DNA from: Mycolicibacterium litorale
Lineage (GTDB): Bacteria > Actinomycetota > Actinomycetes > Mycobacteriales > Mycobacteriaceae
Length of the DNA: 64,000 bases
Assembly: GCF_010731695.1 (NCBI RefSeq)
Contig: NZ_AP022586.1
Coordinates: 4,278,001 to 4,342,000 of the forward strand
Reading direction: 5' to 3'
Below the pieces are notes generated by a model. That model made no database searches and was not told where the DNA came from. It worked only from the letters and a program-made list of their open reading frames with translations. How positions within the stretch are numbered: position 1 is the first letter of the stretch; each line of letters starts with the position of its first letter. A program made the position numbers and the translations under genes. This document shows positions 9,508 to 17,035 of this stretch, piece after piece.

Positions 9508-10835
9508 CGCCTGGACAGTTCTAGATAGAAGTTGCGCATCAGTGCATCCGGGGCGGCGAGACGGCGGTCGACAGCGACCCTGACCGCACCGATGAGGAAG
9601 CGCTCGGGCACCACGCCGGGGTCGATGCCCTTGGCCAGTCGGGCGGCCGCCTCGTCAATCATCGACTGGTGGCGAGGTTCGAACACGATGACCTGGCGTA
9701 GCGACCGATTCCCGAGGGCCTCGAACGAGGTGAAGCACACCGCGTCGACGGTCGCGCGGATGCACTCCGGCGACGTGCGGAGAAGCCCGCGGGGAAAGTC
9801 GTCGGCGGGCGGCGCAGGGTACAGCCGACGCCAGGCCCGTTCATAGGCGTCGGCCGTATCCCCGAAGCCCATGCGCCGCAGGAGTTCGGTGGATAAGAAC
9901 GTACGCAGATACGGAGTTGGGTGAACGCCTCCTGGCTGGTAGCCGAGCGCCTGGTCGCGTGATCGTCCGATCACGTCCATCAGGCTGGCAACGAAGGCTT
10001 CACCGCCGAGGAGGCAGCCCAGCATGTCGCCGAAGATCTCGCGATTCCAGCGGCCCCATACACGGGCCACCGCGGCCGACGCACCGGCAGCGCGCACCGA
10101 TCGCACGATCGCCGCAGGCACCGCGTCCTGCAAGTTCAGCTCGTTGTGCAGGTTGTGGCTGACCTCATGCATGATCGCGCCCATGGTCCAAGGATTGACC
10201 AGCCGGTGATACGGCAATTGGACGAGCGGGAACGGGTTGAGTTGCCTACCCAGCTTCCTCAAGGGGATATTCCGACGGTAAGTCGCTGGTGAGAAGCCAG
10301 TTCGCATGTAGGAGAAGGGCGGCGGGCTGGGAATCGACCTCGCAGCTCCGAGGTGCATGAAGACGTGCTGGTAGCAGTCCAGGGCTATGCGGTCACACGA
10401 GAACAACCATTCCCCGTAGGCACCCTGACGCTGTCCGAATAATTCAAAGTAGAAGTCCCACACCCGCTCGGTGGCCCTAACCCAGTCATGGGCACGACTT
10501 TTCTGGGTCAACAGCCGTTCGAGTTCACGGTCACCGCCCCGCCGGCGGCTTGCCAGACTTATCCGCTCGACATCGGAGACGGCGGCCTCCAGCGGTCGGC
10601 GCAGCCTGGCGAGCAGCATGTTCACGGCCTGGATGTGGCCCTCCGACGGTCGCGCGATCCCAGTGCCGAACTCCGCGCGGGTGAAGTCTCGCAACGCGTC
10701 GAGGTGGCGCCGGACATTCACGGCCTGCCCCGCAGTGAATGCCGACAGCACTCGTGCACTAGTAGGCCGTGCGACGGCCACCGGCGCGCTCGACGCCGTT
10801 GGCTCCGCCGACGTCAACTCAGCGACCGCGGCCAT
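9504..10835 (-). CDS. Putative gluzincin-like zinc metallopeptidase (unknown cassette)
   Basis: 443-aa protein from the start chosen here. It contains MHEVSHNLHNE, an HExxH zinc motif (His223, Glu224, His227). About 39 residues later comes NREIFGDM, giving Glu266 and Asp270 in the ExxxD spacing of the third ligand of thermolysin-like gluzincins. The rest of the protein matches no family I know, so activity is predicted, not shown. The N-terminus is Ala/Thr/Pro-rich and there is no clear signal peptide. An upstream in-frame ATG at 10952 would add 39 residues but has no ribosome-binding site and would overlap the preceding gene by 134 bases; the ATG at 10835 has GGCAGG in front and overlaps by 17. 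The gene ends in an ATGA overlap with the 176-aa gene. A substrate among its acidic neighbours is an obvious possibility but is inference. Confidence 0.68.
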   Translation of the reverse strand: MAAVAELTSAEPTASSAPVAVARPTSARVLSAFTAGQAVNVRRHLDALRDFTRAEFGTGIARPSEGHIQAVNMLLARLRRPLEAAVSDVERISLASRRRGGDRELERLLTQKSRAHDWVRATERVWDFYFELFGQRQGAYGEWLFSCDRIALDCYQHVFMHLGAARSIPSPPPFSYMRTGFSPATYRRNIPLRKLGRQLNPFPLVQLPYHRLVNPWTMGAIMHEVSHNLHNELNLQDAVPAAIVRSVRAAGASAAVARVWGRWNREIFGDMLGCLLGGEAFVASLMDVIGRSRDQALGYQPGGVHPTPYLRTFLSTELLRRMGFGDTADAYERAWRRLYPAPPADDFPRGLLRTSPECIRATVDAVCFTSFEALGNRSLRQVIVFEPRHQSMIDEAAARLAKGIDPGVVPERFLIGAVRVAVDRRLAAPDALMRNFYLELSRR

Positions 10836-11550
10836 AGCCGGACCTGCCGTAGGCCACTCTCGGGCTCTGTGCGCGGCTTCCCGCGACGTACCCAGTGCGG
10901 CGGCCTTGACGGCCCCGCCGAGCGCGCCGCCGCCACCGGCGGTCGAAGACATCGACGGCGCGCAGAGCCCGCGCGCCGTTGGGCCCGCGGAGGACTCGCC
11001 CCGTCATCCGGCCGACCGTCCGCGCGACGGAGTCTGCGTCGATCACTTGTCCGGCGTCGGCCTGGTCGGCCAAACTCTGCGCGGTCCGCTGCAGGACCAC
11101 CGGTAGCGCCCGCACGAGTTTTCGCGTCTGTGGGTCACGCCGCAGGACCGCCGCAACGCGGCGAGTGCTACGCACCAGTGCCGGAACATTTCCGGCCAAC
11201 ACACGTGTCGCGCGGGGAATGATCCTCGCCGCGAGCGGGACCAACGCGCCGATGAATGCCTCGGCTTCATCTTCGCTCTCGCTCAGCGCTGCCTGCTGAG
11301 CGAGATGCGCCATCGTCTCGGCATCGCGATAAATACGACGCACCGGATTGACGAACCCCTCGCCCTCGTCCTCGAACTCGTCCTCGAATTCAGCTTCAAG
11401 CTCGGCTTCGGCGGCGGACTCGAACTCGAATTCCCACTCACCCTCGCCTTCGTCTTCGGCATCCGCGAGGCCTTCGAATTCGAAGGCAAACTCCGATTCG
11501 TCCTCGAACTCGCCTTGGATGGCCGGATAGTTCCGGTTCAGCGTGCTCAT
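10819..11550 (-). CDS. Acidic-repeat/basic-tail protein B (paralogue of the preceding gene)
   Basis: Unrecognised 243-aa protein with three parts. Residues about 12-65 are low-complexity and strongly acidic, built from alternating Glu and Phe/Ala (GEFEDESEFAFEFEG, EWEFEFES, AEFEDEFEDEGEG). Residues about 90-188 form a helical domain also present in the upstream gene: both have EAEAF, then R(D/N)P.TR..VR..P, then (A/S)...A.....R.L. Residues about 203-243 are an Arg/Gly tail (RRWRRRARRGRQGRR, ending GYGRGR). The start was set at 11550, where GAGGGGAGT precedes ATG; an upstream in-frame ATG at 11673 would run back into the neighbouring gene. It lies 19 bases after that gene. No signal peptide is seen. 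Function unknown; the opposite charges suggest self-assembly or binding to the basic tails of neighbours. Confidence 0.8.
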   Translation of the reverse strand: MSTLNRNYPAIQGEFEDESEFAFEFEGLADAEDEGEGEWEFEFESAAEAELEAEFEDEFEDEGEGFVNPVRRIYRDAETMAHLAQQAALSESEDEAEAFIGALVPLAARIIPRATRVLAGNVPALVRSTRRVAAVLRRDPQTRKLVRALPVVLQRTAQSLADQADAGQVIDADSVARTVGRMTGRVLRGPNGARALRAVDVFDRRWRRRARRGRQGRRTGYVAGSRAQSPRVAYGRSGYGRGR

Positions 11551-11569
11551 CTCGACTCCCCTCGCTGAC

Positions 11570-12769
11570 TCAGCGCCGCTTACCCGGCACGCTCGCGGGC
11601 CGACCGGCCGGTACAGCACCCCGCGGGACCTTGACGTCGCTGACCACCCTGATGGTGCGCGCCGGGGAGCCACCGCGGGCGGGAACGCGCACCGGGGTGA
11701 CGACGCGGACGAAACCGGGCCGTGGTCGCTTCACACGTGCTGCGGGCGACACCGTGCGGACGTTCATCGGGCGTCGCTTGATGGTGATGCCCCCGGGGTA
11801 TGGCCGGCGGCGCTGATGCCGACGGCGAACATCGGCCAACCCGCGGGCGTGACGCCGGGTCGCGCCGGCCTGCCAACGCGGATCCGTGAGAACCCGCCGC
11901 GTGACGCCGCCGAGCACCGCGGCCACATCGGCCGGACGCGCCCTACCTGCGGCTGAATGCTGCGCAAGCGTCCGGCCTGTCGAGGCAACGATGCCTGGCA
12001 CGAGGCGCACCGCCTGTCGTGTGCGCGGATTGCGGTGCAGCAGCCGAGTCAGTACGGCGGTGCCTCGGACCAAGTGGGGAAGCATGACCTCCAGCCGCTG
12101 CCGGTCGCGGGTGCTCAGCGACATGGTTACCGCCGAGCCGGCGAATGCCTCTGCCTCCGACTGGGATTCGCTCGTCGCGGCCTTCGCGGCCAGATACTCC
12201 GCGAACGCCTGCGTGGGTGTGATGGGCGACGCCGCCAACTCTTCGAGTTCGGCCTCCATCTCCTCTTCGAATTCGCCCTCCAGCTGGCGGGTCACCATGC
12301 GCGCCACCGCGCCGGCCGCCGGGCCGCCTACCGCGGTGGCGATCATGGGCGCTGCCACTTTCGCGATCTTGCGCAGAACACCGCTATTGCGCTTGATGAA
12401 GCGGCCGACCTTCTTGAAGAAGTACTCCTCTTCGTCTTCGGCCTCCCACTCATACTCACCCTCACCGACGAGTGCCTCGTCCTCGAGTTCGAACTCGCCT
12501 TCGCCTTCGTCTTCGCCCTCGAGTTCGTATTCGGACTCGTACTCGTACGCGGTCTCGAACTCGTCCTCCAGTTCGAATTCGCCGAGGAGCTGTCGGGAGA
12601 ACTCGTCTTCGAAGGCTCCCTCGAGCTCCTCCTCTGCCTCGTATTCGTCCTCCAGCTCATACTCGTCCTCCATTTCGAGGGCGCGGCCGGGAGCGAGGCT
12701 GTCGAGGGCCTCGTCCTCAGTTTCGAACTCGAGCTCGTCTTCCAGTTCGCGGTCGTACGTCGCAGACAT
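11570..12769 (-). CDS. Acidic-repeat/basic-tail protein A (first gene of the unknown cassette)
   Basis: Unrecognised 399-aa protein and first gene of the minus-strand unit. Residues 7-116 are an acidic low-complexity region of Glu with Phe, Tyr, Leu and Asp (LEDELEFETEDE, GEFELEDEFETAYEYESEYE). Residues 117-160 switch to a basic amphipathic then hydrophobic stretch (FFKKVGRFIKRNSG, then KIAKVAAPMIATAVGGPAAG), possibly membrane-active. A second short acidic block (about 163-180) follows, then the helical domain shared with protein B (about 204-294), then a 100-residue Arg/Pro/Val-rich tail ending PASVPGKRR. The start ATG at 12769 has AAAGGA 7 bases upstream. No cleavable signal peptide. The striking domain order and its duplication next door make it the marker protein of the cassette. 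Biological role unknown. Confidence 0.8.
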   Translation of the reverse strand: MSATYDRELEDELEFETEDEALDSLAPGRALEMEDEYELEDEYEAEEELEGAFEDEFSRQLLGEFELEDEFETAYEYESEYELEGEDEGEGEFELEDEALVGEGEYEWEAEDEEEYFFKKVGRFIKRNSGVLRKIAKVAAPMIATAVGGPAAGAVARMVTRQLEGEFEEEMEAELEELAASPITPTQAFAEYLAAKAATSESQSEAEAFAGSAVTMSLSTRDRQRLEVMLPHLVRGTAVLTRLLHRNPRTRQAVRLVPGIVASTGRTLAQHSAAGRARPADVAAVLGGVTRRVLTDPRWQAGATRRHARGLADVRRRHQRRRPYPGGITIKRRPMNVRTVSPAARVKRPRPGFVRVVTPVRVPARGGSPARTIRVVSDVKVPRGAVPAGRPASVPGKRR

Positions 12770-13027
12770 CAGCGTGTCCTTTCTGCCTCTGATCCGGAGT
12801 GTTTGCCGGAGGCCGGCGTTTCCGCTGCGGGAATGCCACCGTCATCGAACATCCGGTCATCCGGTTGAGGGCAGTCCCACGTGCAGGGTCCACCCGGCGT
12901 GGTCGGTCACGCGCGTTGCCTCAGACGAGGTCGCCAAAAGTAAGTGCTCGGGTGGTGTTAAGGCGCGCGCGCTACTCCATCCGAGGTCGTCCGGATGAGC
13001 GACAGACACGTGTCATATCGTGGCGGC
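12770..13027. promoter_or_regulatory. Divergent intergenic region between unknown cassette and fadE2-like gene
   Basis: These 258 bases separate the first cassette gene (minus) from the fadE2-like gene (plus) and must hold both promoters. On the plus side a weak TTGCCT (12916-12921) with TAAGTG (12941-12946) is the only -35/-10 pair I see, with a long 19-base spacing. On the minus side no convincing sigma-A pair is visible; a GGAAAC element followed by a GCCGGCCTCCGGC inverted repeat lies about 50 bases before the start. Confidence in any single element is low. Confidence 0.3.
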
Positions 13028-14257
13028 ATGGACTTCGCGATGTCGGCAAAGGCGCTCGACTACCACCAGCGGCTGACCGATTTCATGGTCGAGCACGTCG
13101 TCCCCGCGGAGGCGGAGTACCACCGCTACCGCGAGGACGCCGGTCCGAAGGACCACACGGTGCCACCGATCGTCGAGGACCTCAAGAAGCTCGCGAAGGA
13201 ACGGGGCCTGTGGAACCTGTTCCTGCCGTCGGAGTCCGGACTGTCCAACCTCGAGTACGCCCCGCTGGCAGAGCTGACGGGCTGGAGCATGGAGATCGCC
13301 CCCGAGGTCGTCAACTGCGCCGCCCCGGACACCGGCAACATGGAGACGCTGCACCTGTTCGCCAACGACGAGCAGCGCAAGCAGTGGCTGGAGCCGCTGC
13401 TGAACGGCGACATCCGCAGTGCCTTCGCGATGACCGAACCGGCCGTCGCCTCCTCCGATGCCCGCAACATCGAGACCACGATGCTGCGCGACGGCTCCGA
13501 CTACGTGATCAACGGCCGCAAGTGGTGGATCACCGGTGCCGCCGACCCGCGCTGCAAGCTCCTCATCGTCATGGGCCGCACCAACCCCGACGCCGCCAGC
13601 CATCAGCAGCAGTCGATGATCCTGGTTCCCGTCGACACCCCCGGCGTCGACATCCAGCGGTCGCTGCCCGTCTTCGGCTGGCAGGATCAGCACGGCCACT
13701 GCGAGATCGTGTTCGACAACGTGCGCGTGCCCGTCGAGAACCTCCTTCACGAGGAGGGCTCCGGCTTCGCGATCGCCCAGGCCCGGCTCGGCCCCGGCCG
13801 CATCCACCACTGCATGCGCGCCCTTGGTGCCGCCGAGCGGGCGCTGACACTGATGGTCGACCGCGTGCAGAAGCGGGTGGCGTTCGGTAAGCCGCTGGCC
13901 GAACAGGGTGTCGTGCGGGAGGCGATCGCCAAGTCCCGCAACGAGATCGACCAGGCCCGGCTGCTGTGCCATAAGGCGGCGTGGACCATCGACCAGCAGG
14001 GCAACAAGGCCGCACACGTGCTGGTGTCGCAGATCAAGGCCGTCGCGCCCCAGGTGGCGTGCGACGTCATCGACCGCGCCATCCAGGTGCACGGTGGCGC
14101 GGGCGTGTCCGACGACTTCCCGCTGGCGCGGCTGTATGCCTGGCACCGCGCGATGCGGCTGTTCGACGGCCCCGACGAGGTCCACATGCGCACCATCGCG
14201 CGCGCTGAGATCGGCCGCGAGAAGTCGCCCCTCGCGGCGGCGGTGACGGGCGCGTGA
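13028..14257 (+). CDS. fadE2: Acyl-CoA dehydrogenase, FadE2-like
   Basis: Acyl-CoA dehydrogenase of about 409 aa, of the type related to eukaryotic ACAD10/11. Recognisable motifs are MTEPAVASSDARNIET, NGRKWWITGA, RVAFGKPLAEQGVV and QVHGGAGVSDDFPLARLYA. At the C-terminus the usual EGT position reads LFDGPDEVHMR, as in the ACAD11-like branch, so the catalytic base is not the classical C-terminal Glu. The start at MDFAMSAKALDYHQ was preferred over an ATG 33 bases upstream because family members begin near there. The stop overlaps the ptpB start in a GTGA. In M. tuberculosis fadE2 (Rv0154c) also directly precedes ptpB (Rv0153c), which supports the name; substrate is not known from sequence. Confidence 0.82.
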   Translation: MDFAMSAKALDYHQRLTDFMVEHVVPAEAEYHRYREDAGPKDHTVPPIVEDLKKLAKERGLWNLFLPSESGLSNLEYAPLAELTGWSMEIAPEVVNCAAPDTGNMETLHLFANDEQRKQWLEPLLNGDIRSAFAMTEPAVASSDARNIETTMLRDGSDYVINGRKWWITGAADPRCKLLIVMGRTNPDAASHQQQSMILVPVDTPGVDIQRSLPVFGWQDQHGHCEIVFDNVRVPVENLLHEEGSGFAIAQARLGPGRIHHCMRALGAAERALTLMVDRVQKRVAFGKPLAEQGVVREAIAKSRNEIDQARLLCHKAAWTIDQQGNKAAHVLVSQIKAVAPQVACDVIDRAIQVHGGAGVSDDFPLARLYAWHRAMRLFDGPDEVHMRTIARAEIGREKSPLAAAVTGA

Positions 14258-15054
14258 GCTCGGCCGGCGACGAGCTGTCCGGCGCGTGGAACTTCCGCGA
14301 CGTCTCCGAGCAGACCGGTATCGCCCCCGGCGTCTTCTTCCGCGCCAGTGAGCTGTCCAAGCTCGACGACGCGGGACGCGCCACGCTGAGCGGCTACGGC
14401 GTCACCGACGTCGCGGATCTGCGGACGCTGCGCGAATTGGAGCGCCACGGCCCCGGGCTGGTACCGGCCGGCGTGGACGTCCACCATCTGCCGTTCATCG
14501 AGACCGTCGCCTCGGACGGCGAAGCCCCGCACGAGTACGCCTTCCAGCGGATGATGACCGAGAAGCCGGACGGCGAATCGGTCGGCGCGGCCGCCGCACG
14601 GTACATGACCGAGGAGTACGGGCGCATCGCGTCCGCCCCGCTGGCGCAGCGCGCCGTGCGCGAGGTCGTGACGCTGCTGGGGTCGGGGCACCGCGTGCTG
14701 GCGCACTGCTTCGCGGGTAAGGACCGCACCGGCTTCACGATCGCGGTCGTGTTGGAGGCCGCCGGCGTCGATCGCGACGCGATCATGGCCGACTACCTGA
14801 AGAGCAACGACGCCGTTCCGCGGCTGCGGGAGAGCATCCTGGCGACGATCCGCCAGCGGGCCGCCGAGGCGCCGGAGGTGCTCGACTTGGCCGAAGCGCG
14901 GCTGACGGAGTCGGTGCTCGGGGTGCGCGAGGAGTACCTCGACGCCTCGCGCCGCACGATCGTCGACCAGTACGGCTCCATCGACGGGTATCTGGCCGCG
15001 GCGGGCGTGACGCCCGAGGAGCTCGCGCAGCTGAGGTCCACCCTGCGCGGCTGA
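14254..15054 (+). CDS. ptpB: Tyrosine/serine protein phosphatase PtpB
   Basis: Protein phosphatase of 266 aa with the P-loop signature HCFAGKDRTG (catalytic Cys152, Arg158), the Lys-Asp inside the loop being typical of the PtpB/triple-specificity class. It starts with a family-typical NFRDV motif (ELSGAWNFRD), and ends near GYLAAAGVTPEEL. In pathogenic mycobacteria the orthologue is secreted and acts on host phosphotyrosine, phosphoserine and phosphoinositides; no signal peptide is visible here and in a saprophyte its role is unclear. A GTG start overlaps the fadE2 stop, the same gene pair as in M. tuberculosis. It is followed, after 69 bases, by a convergent gene. Confidence 0.9.
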   Translation: MSSAGDELSGAWNFRDVSEQTGIAPGVFFRASELSKLDDAGRATLSGYGVTDVADLRTLRELERHGPGLVPAGVDVHHLPFIETVASDGEAPHEYAFQRMMTEKPDGESVGAAAARYMTEEYGRIASAPLAQRAVREVVTLLGSGHRVLAHCFAGKDRTGFTIAVVLEAAGVDRDAIMADYLKSNDAVPRLRESILATIRQRAAEAPEVLDLAEARLTESVLGVREEYLDASRRTIVDQYGSIDGYLAAAGVTPEELAQLRSTLRG

Positions 15055-15123
15055 ATGCCGCGGCGCCACGGCGGTTTCCGCACCGGATTTCCGCGCAGCG
15101 TCACGCAAGGCGCACAGCTCGCA

Positions 15124-15609
15124 CTACTGCGTGAGGTACACCCCGAACACCCAGGCCACGGTCGCGAGCAGCGCGCCGGCCAACTCCACACCCATCGACA
15201 GGGCAACGCCCTTGACCGCATGCATCGTCGACGCCCACGCCACTCGCTGGTCGTGCCGTACACCGAGTTCGGCGAGGTACACCCCGCCGACGAAGCCGAT
15301 CACCAGGCCGACCACCGGGATCACGAAGAACCCGATCACGCCCAGCACACCGCCGACCACCAGGCTCATCGTCCGCACATCGGCCGCCCGCATTCGCCGC
15401 ATCGGCCACAGGTACTTGATCAGCAGCGCCGCCCCGAGGATCACGGTGACCACGCCGAGCGTCACCCATGCGGTGGCGTTGTGCTCGACGAAGGCCCACA
15501 CCGCGATCGCGGCGAACACCAGCAGCGTGCCGGGCAGCAGGGGCACCACGATGCCGACCACGCCGACGGCGATCGCCAGCGCGACGAGCAGGATCCCGCC
15601 GGCGCTCAC
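15124..15609 (-). CDS. DUF456 family membrane protein
   Basis: Small integral membrane protein of 161 aa with about four hydrophobic helices in pairs (ILLVALAIAVGVVGIVVPLLPG, then a Trp-rich loop, TLGVVTVILGAALLIKYL, LVVGGVLGVIGFFVIPVVGL and the C-terminal LATVAWVFGVYL). The glycine-rich paired-helix pattern with PLLPG and the VIGFVGGVYLAEL segment match the DUF456 family, whose function is not known. A GTG start at 15609 gives a 4-base GTGA overlap with the upstream methyltransferase gene. It is the last gene of a four-gene minus-strand unit beginning with the quinone oxidoreductase. Confidence 0.82.
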   Translation of the reverse strand: MSAGGILLVALAIAVGVVGIVVPLLPGTLLVFAAIAVWAFVEHNATAWVTLGVVTVILGAALLIKYLWPMRRMRAADVRTMSLVVGGVLGVIGFFVIPVVGLVIGFVGGVYLAELGVRHDQRVAWASTMHAVKGVALSMGVELAGALLATVAWVFGVYLTQ

Positions 15610-16319
15610 GGGCGCTGCCCGCGGACCCACTCGATGAAGCCGTGGGTCTTGGTCCGGACGCCGGTCAGGCCGAGCGTCTCGAACATGTCGCCGAGCTCGT
15701 CCTCGGCGAACCACCGCGCTCCCCCGCGAGCCAGGAAGGCGAAGGAGTTCGCCGGCCCCGGAGTCGGCACCATGATCGCGATGCGACCGCCCGGGCGGAG
15801 CACGCGCACCATCTCCGACAGTGCCGCAACGGGGTCGGGGATCAGTTGGAACACCGCCAGTGACGTCGCCGCGTCGAAGGTCTCGTCACGGAACGGCAGC
15901 CGCTGGGCGTCGGCCCGCAGGAAGCCGACCTGGCGACCCGCTTCCGCCTGAACCGCGCGAGCCAGCATCGGTTCGGAGATGTCGACCCCGAGCGCGAGGC
16001 CGTCGGGACCCGCAGCGCGGGCCAGCGCCGCGGTGATGTTGCCGGGGCCGCAGCCGACGTCGAGCGCGGTGCCACCGGCGGGGATGCGCAGCCAGTCGAT
16101 CGGTGGCCGCGACGCCGCGATCAGCCGGCGGTTCAGCAGCTGGGCGCGGTCGTACAGCATCGACCCGACGGGGGACGCCCACGCCTTCTGGATGGCACCG
16201 GTGTTCTTCGGCGTGCTCTCGTCGCGGCCCAGCAGGTCGAGGTAGCCCTTGCCGACGTCCGGGTCGGCCGGCGGATCGGTGAGCAGGTCGAGTGCGCGCT
16301 GCAACGCCGTATCGGTCAC
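15606..16319 (-). CDS. Class I SAM-dependent methyltransferase
   Basis: Methyltransferase of 237 aa with the Rossmann-like SAM motifs: LDVGCGPGNITAALA (motif I), LGVDISEPMLARA (acidic end of strand 2), FLRADAQRLPF (motif II) and MVRVLRPGGRIAIMVP (motif IV). The N-terminal 80 residues include YLDLLGRDESTPKN, found in a common actinobacterial ubiE-like group; the methyl acceptor is unknown. Starts with GTG at 16319, 9 bases after the stop of the frameshifted HAD gene, and couples by overlap to the DUF456 gene. Confidence 0.86.
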   Translation of the reverse strand: MTDTALQRALDLLTDPPADPDVGKGYLDLLGRDESTPKNTGAIQKAWASPVGSMLYDRAQLLNRRLIAASRPPIDWLRIPAGGTALDVGCGPGNITAALARAAGPDGLALGVDISEPMLARAVQAEAGRQVGFLRADAQRLPFRDETFDAATSLAVFQLIPDPVAALSEMVRVLRPGGRIAIMVPTPGPANSFAFLARGGARWFAEDELGDMFETLGLTGVRTKTHGFIEWVRGQRP

Positions 16320-16328
16320 GTTTCCACG

Positions 16329-17034
16329 CTACCCATCGAGCTGATCGGCCAGGTCGTCGAAGTCCGAAGCGACGACGTCGAATTCGCCGTCCCGTACGCG
16401 CGGCAAATCCCGGCCCGGTCCACGCTCCAGCGGCCGCACGACGTACGCCGTCGCCAGACCCGCGTCCCGCGCGGGCACGCAGATCCGACGGATGCGCGGC
16501 GACGAGCATCACCTCGCCGGGCGCCAGGTCGAGGAGCGCCGCACAACCCAGATACGCCTCGGGGTCGGGCTTGTAGTGGCCGAACACTTCGGCCGAGATC
16601 ACGCAGTCCCACGGCAGGCCGGCGTGTTTGGCCATGTTCGTCAGCAGCGACACGTTGCCGTTGGACAGCGTGGTGATGACGTAGCGCTGCTTGAGCCGGG
16701 TCAGCCCCGCGACGGCATCCGGCCACGGGTCGAGCCGGTGCCAGACCCGGTTGAGATGGTCGGCCTCGTCGTCGCTGACCGAGACGCCGGCACGGTCGAG
16801 CAGCTCGTCGAGGATCATCCGGTGCAAATTGTCGAGCTTGGTCCACGGCAGCTCACCGCGGCGCACCCGGTCCATGGCGGGGACGTACCCGGCCCGCCAG
16901 TCGTCGGCGAACGCCGGCCAGTCGGCGGACACCCCGTGCCGGCGCCCGAACTCGTCCAGTTCGGCGATGACGCTCGACCGCCAGTCGACCACGGTGCCGA
17001 AGACGTCGAAGGCCAGCGCCCGAACACTCACCAT
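16329..17034 (-). pseudogene. HAD-type II (haloacid dehalogenase-like) hydrolase, frameshifted
   Basis: The N-terminal two thirds read as a normal haloacid dehalogenase-like hydrolase: ALAFDVFGTVVDW carries the nucleophile Asp, TTLSNGN is motif II, and HYKPDPEAYLG carries the motif III Lys. After VAAHPSDLR the frame breaks. Removing one base from the GGG at 16473-16475 of the plus strand restores the expected end (ARDAGLATAYVVRPLERG, then GEFDVVASDFDDLADQL) with a stop at 16329-16331. The span is 706 bases, one more than a multiple of three. Either a real one-base insertion has inactivated the gene or the base is a sequencing error. As read, the protein would lose its last catalytic segment. 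It lies upstream of the methyltransferase in the same unit. Confidence 0.85.
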
Positions 17035-17035
17035 C

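Noticed and set aside
10836..10952. Longer N-terminus of the HExxH protein starting at 10952
   Set aside because: No ribosome-binding site, and it would overlap the basic tail region of protein B by 134 bases.
11283..12660. CRISPR-like or simple-repeat array in the acidic gene region
   Set aside because: The repeated TTCGAACTCGAA-like sequence is irregular and follows codons of the Glu/Phe-rich protein; there are no constant repeats and spacers.
3889..12769. Prophage, contractile injection system or integrative element
   Set aside because: No integrase, tail sheath, baseplate, capsid or attachment-site repeat was recognised, so the cassette was left unclassified rather than called a phage-like system.
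11886..12998. Plus-strand Ser-rich open frame opposite the acidic protein A gene
   Set aside because: The Ser runs are the reverse reading of Glu/Phe codons in the acidic region. The minus-strand frame has a good ribosome-binding site, tight operon spacing and a paralogue, so it is the real gene.
12795..13890. Long open frame on the plus strand over the fadE2-like gene start (363 codons)
   Set aside because: Arg/Pro/Ala-rich translation without any domain; it is the shadow of the acyl-CoA dehydrogenase in a GC-rich genome.
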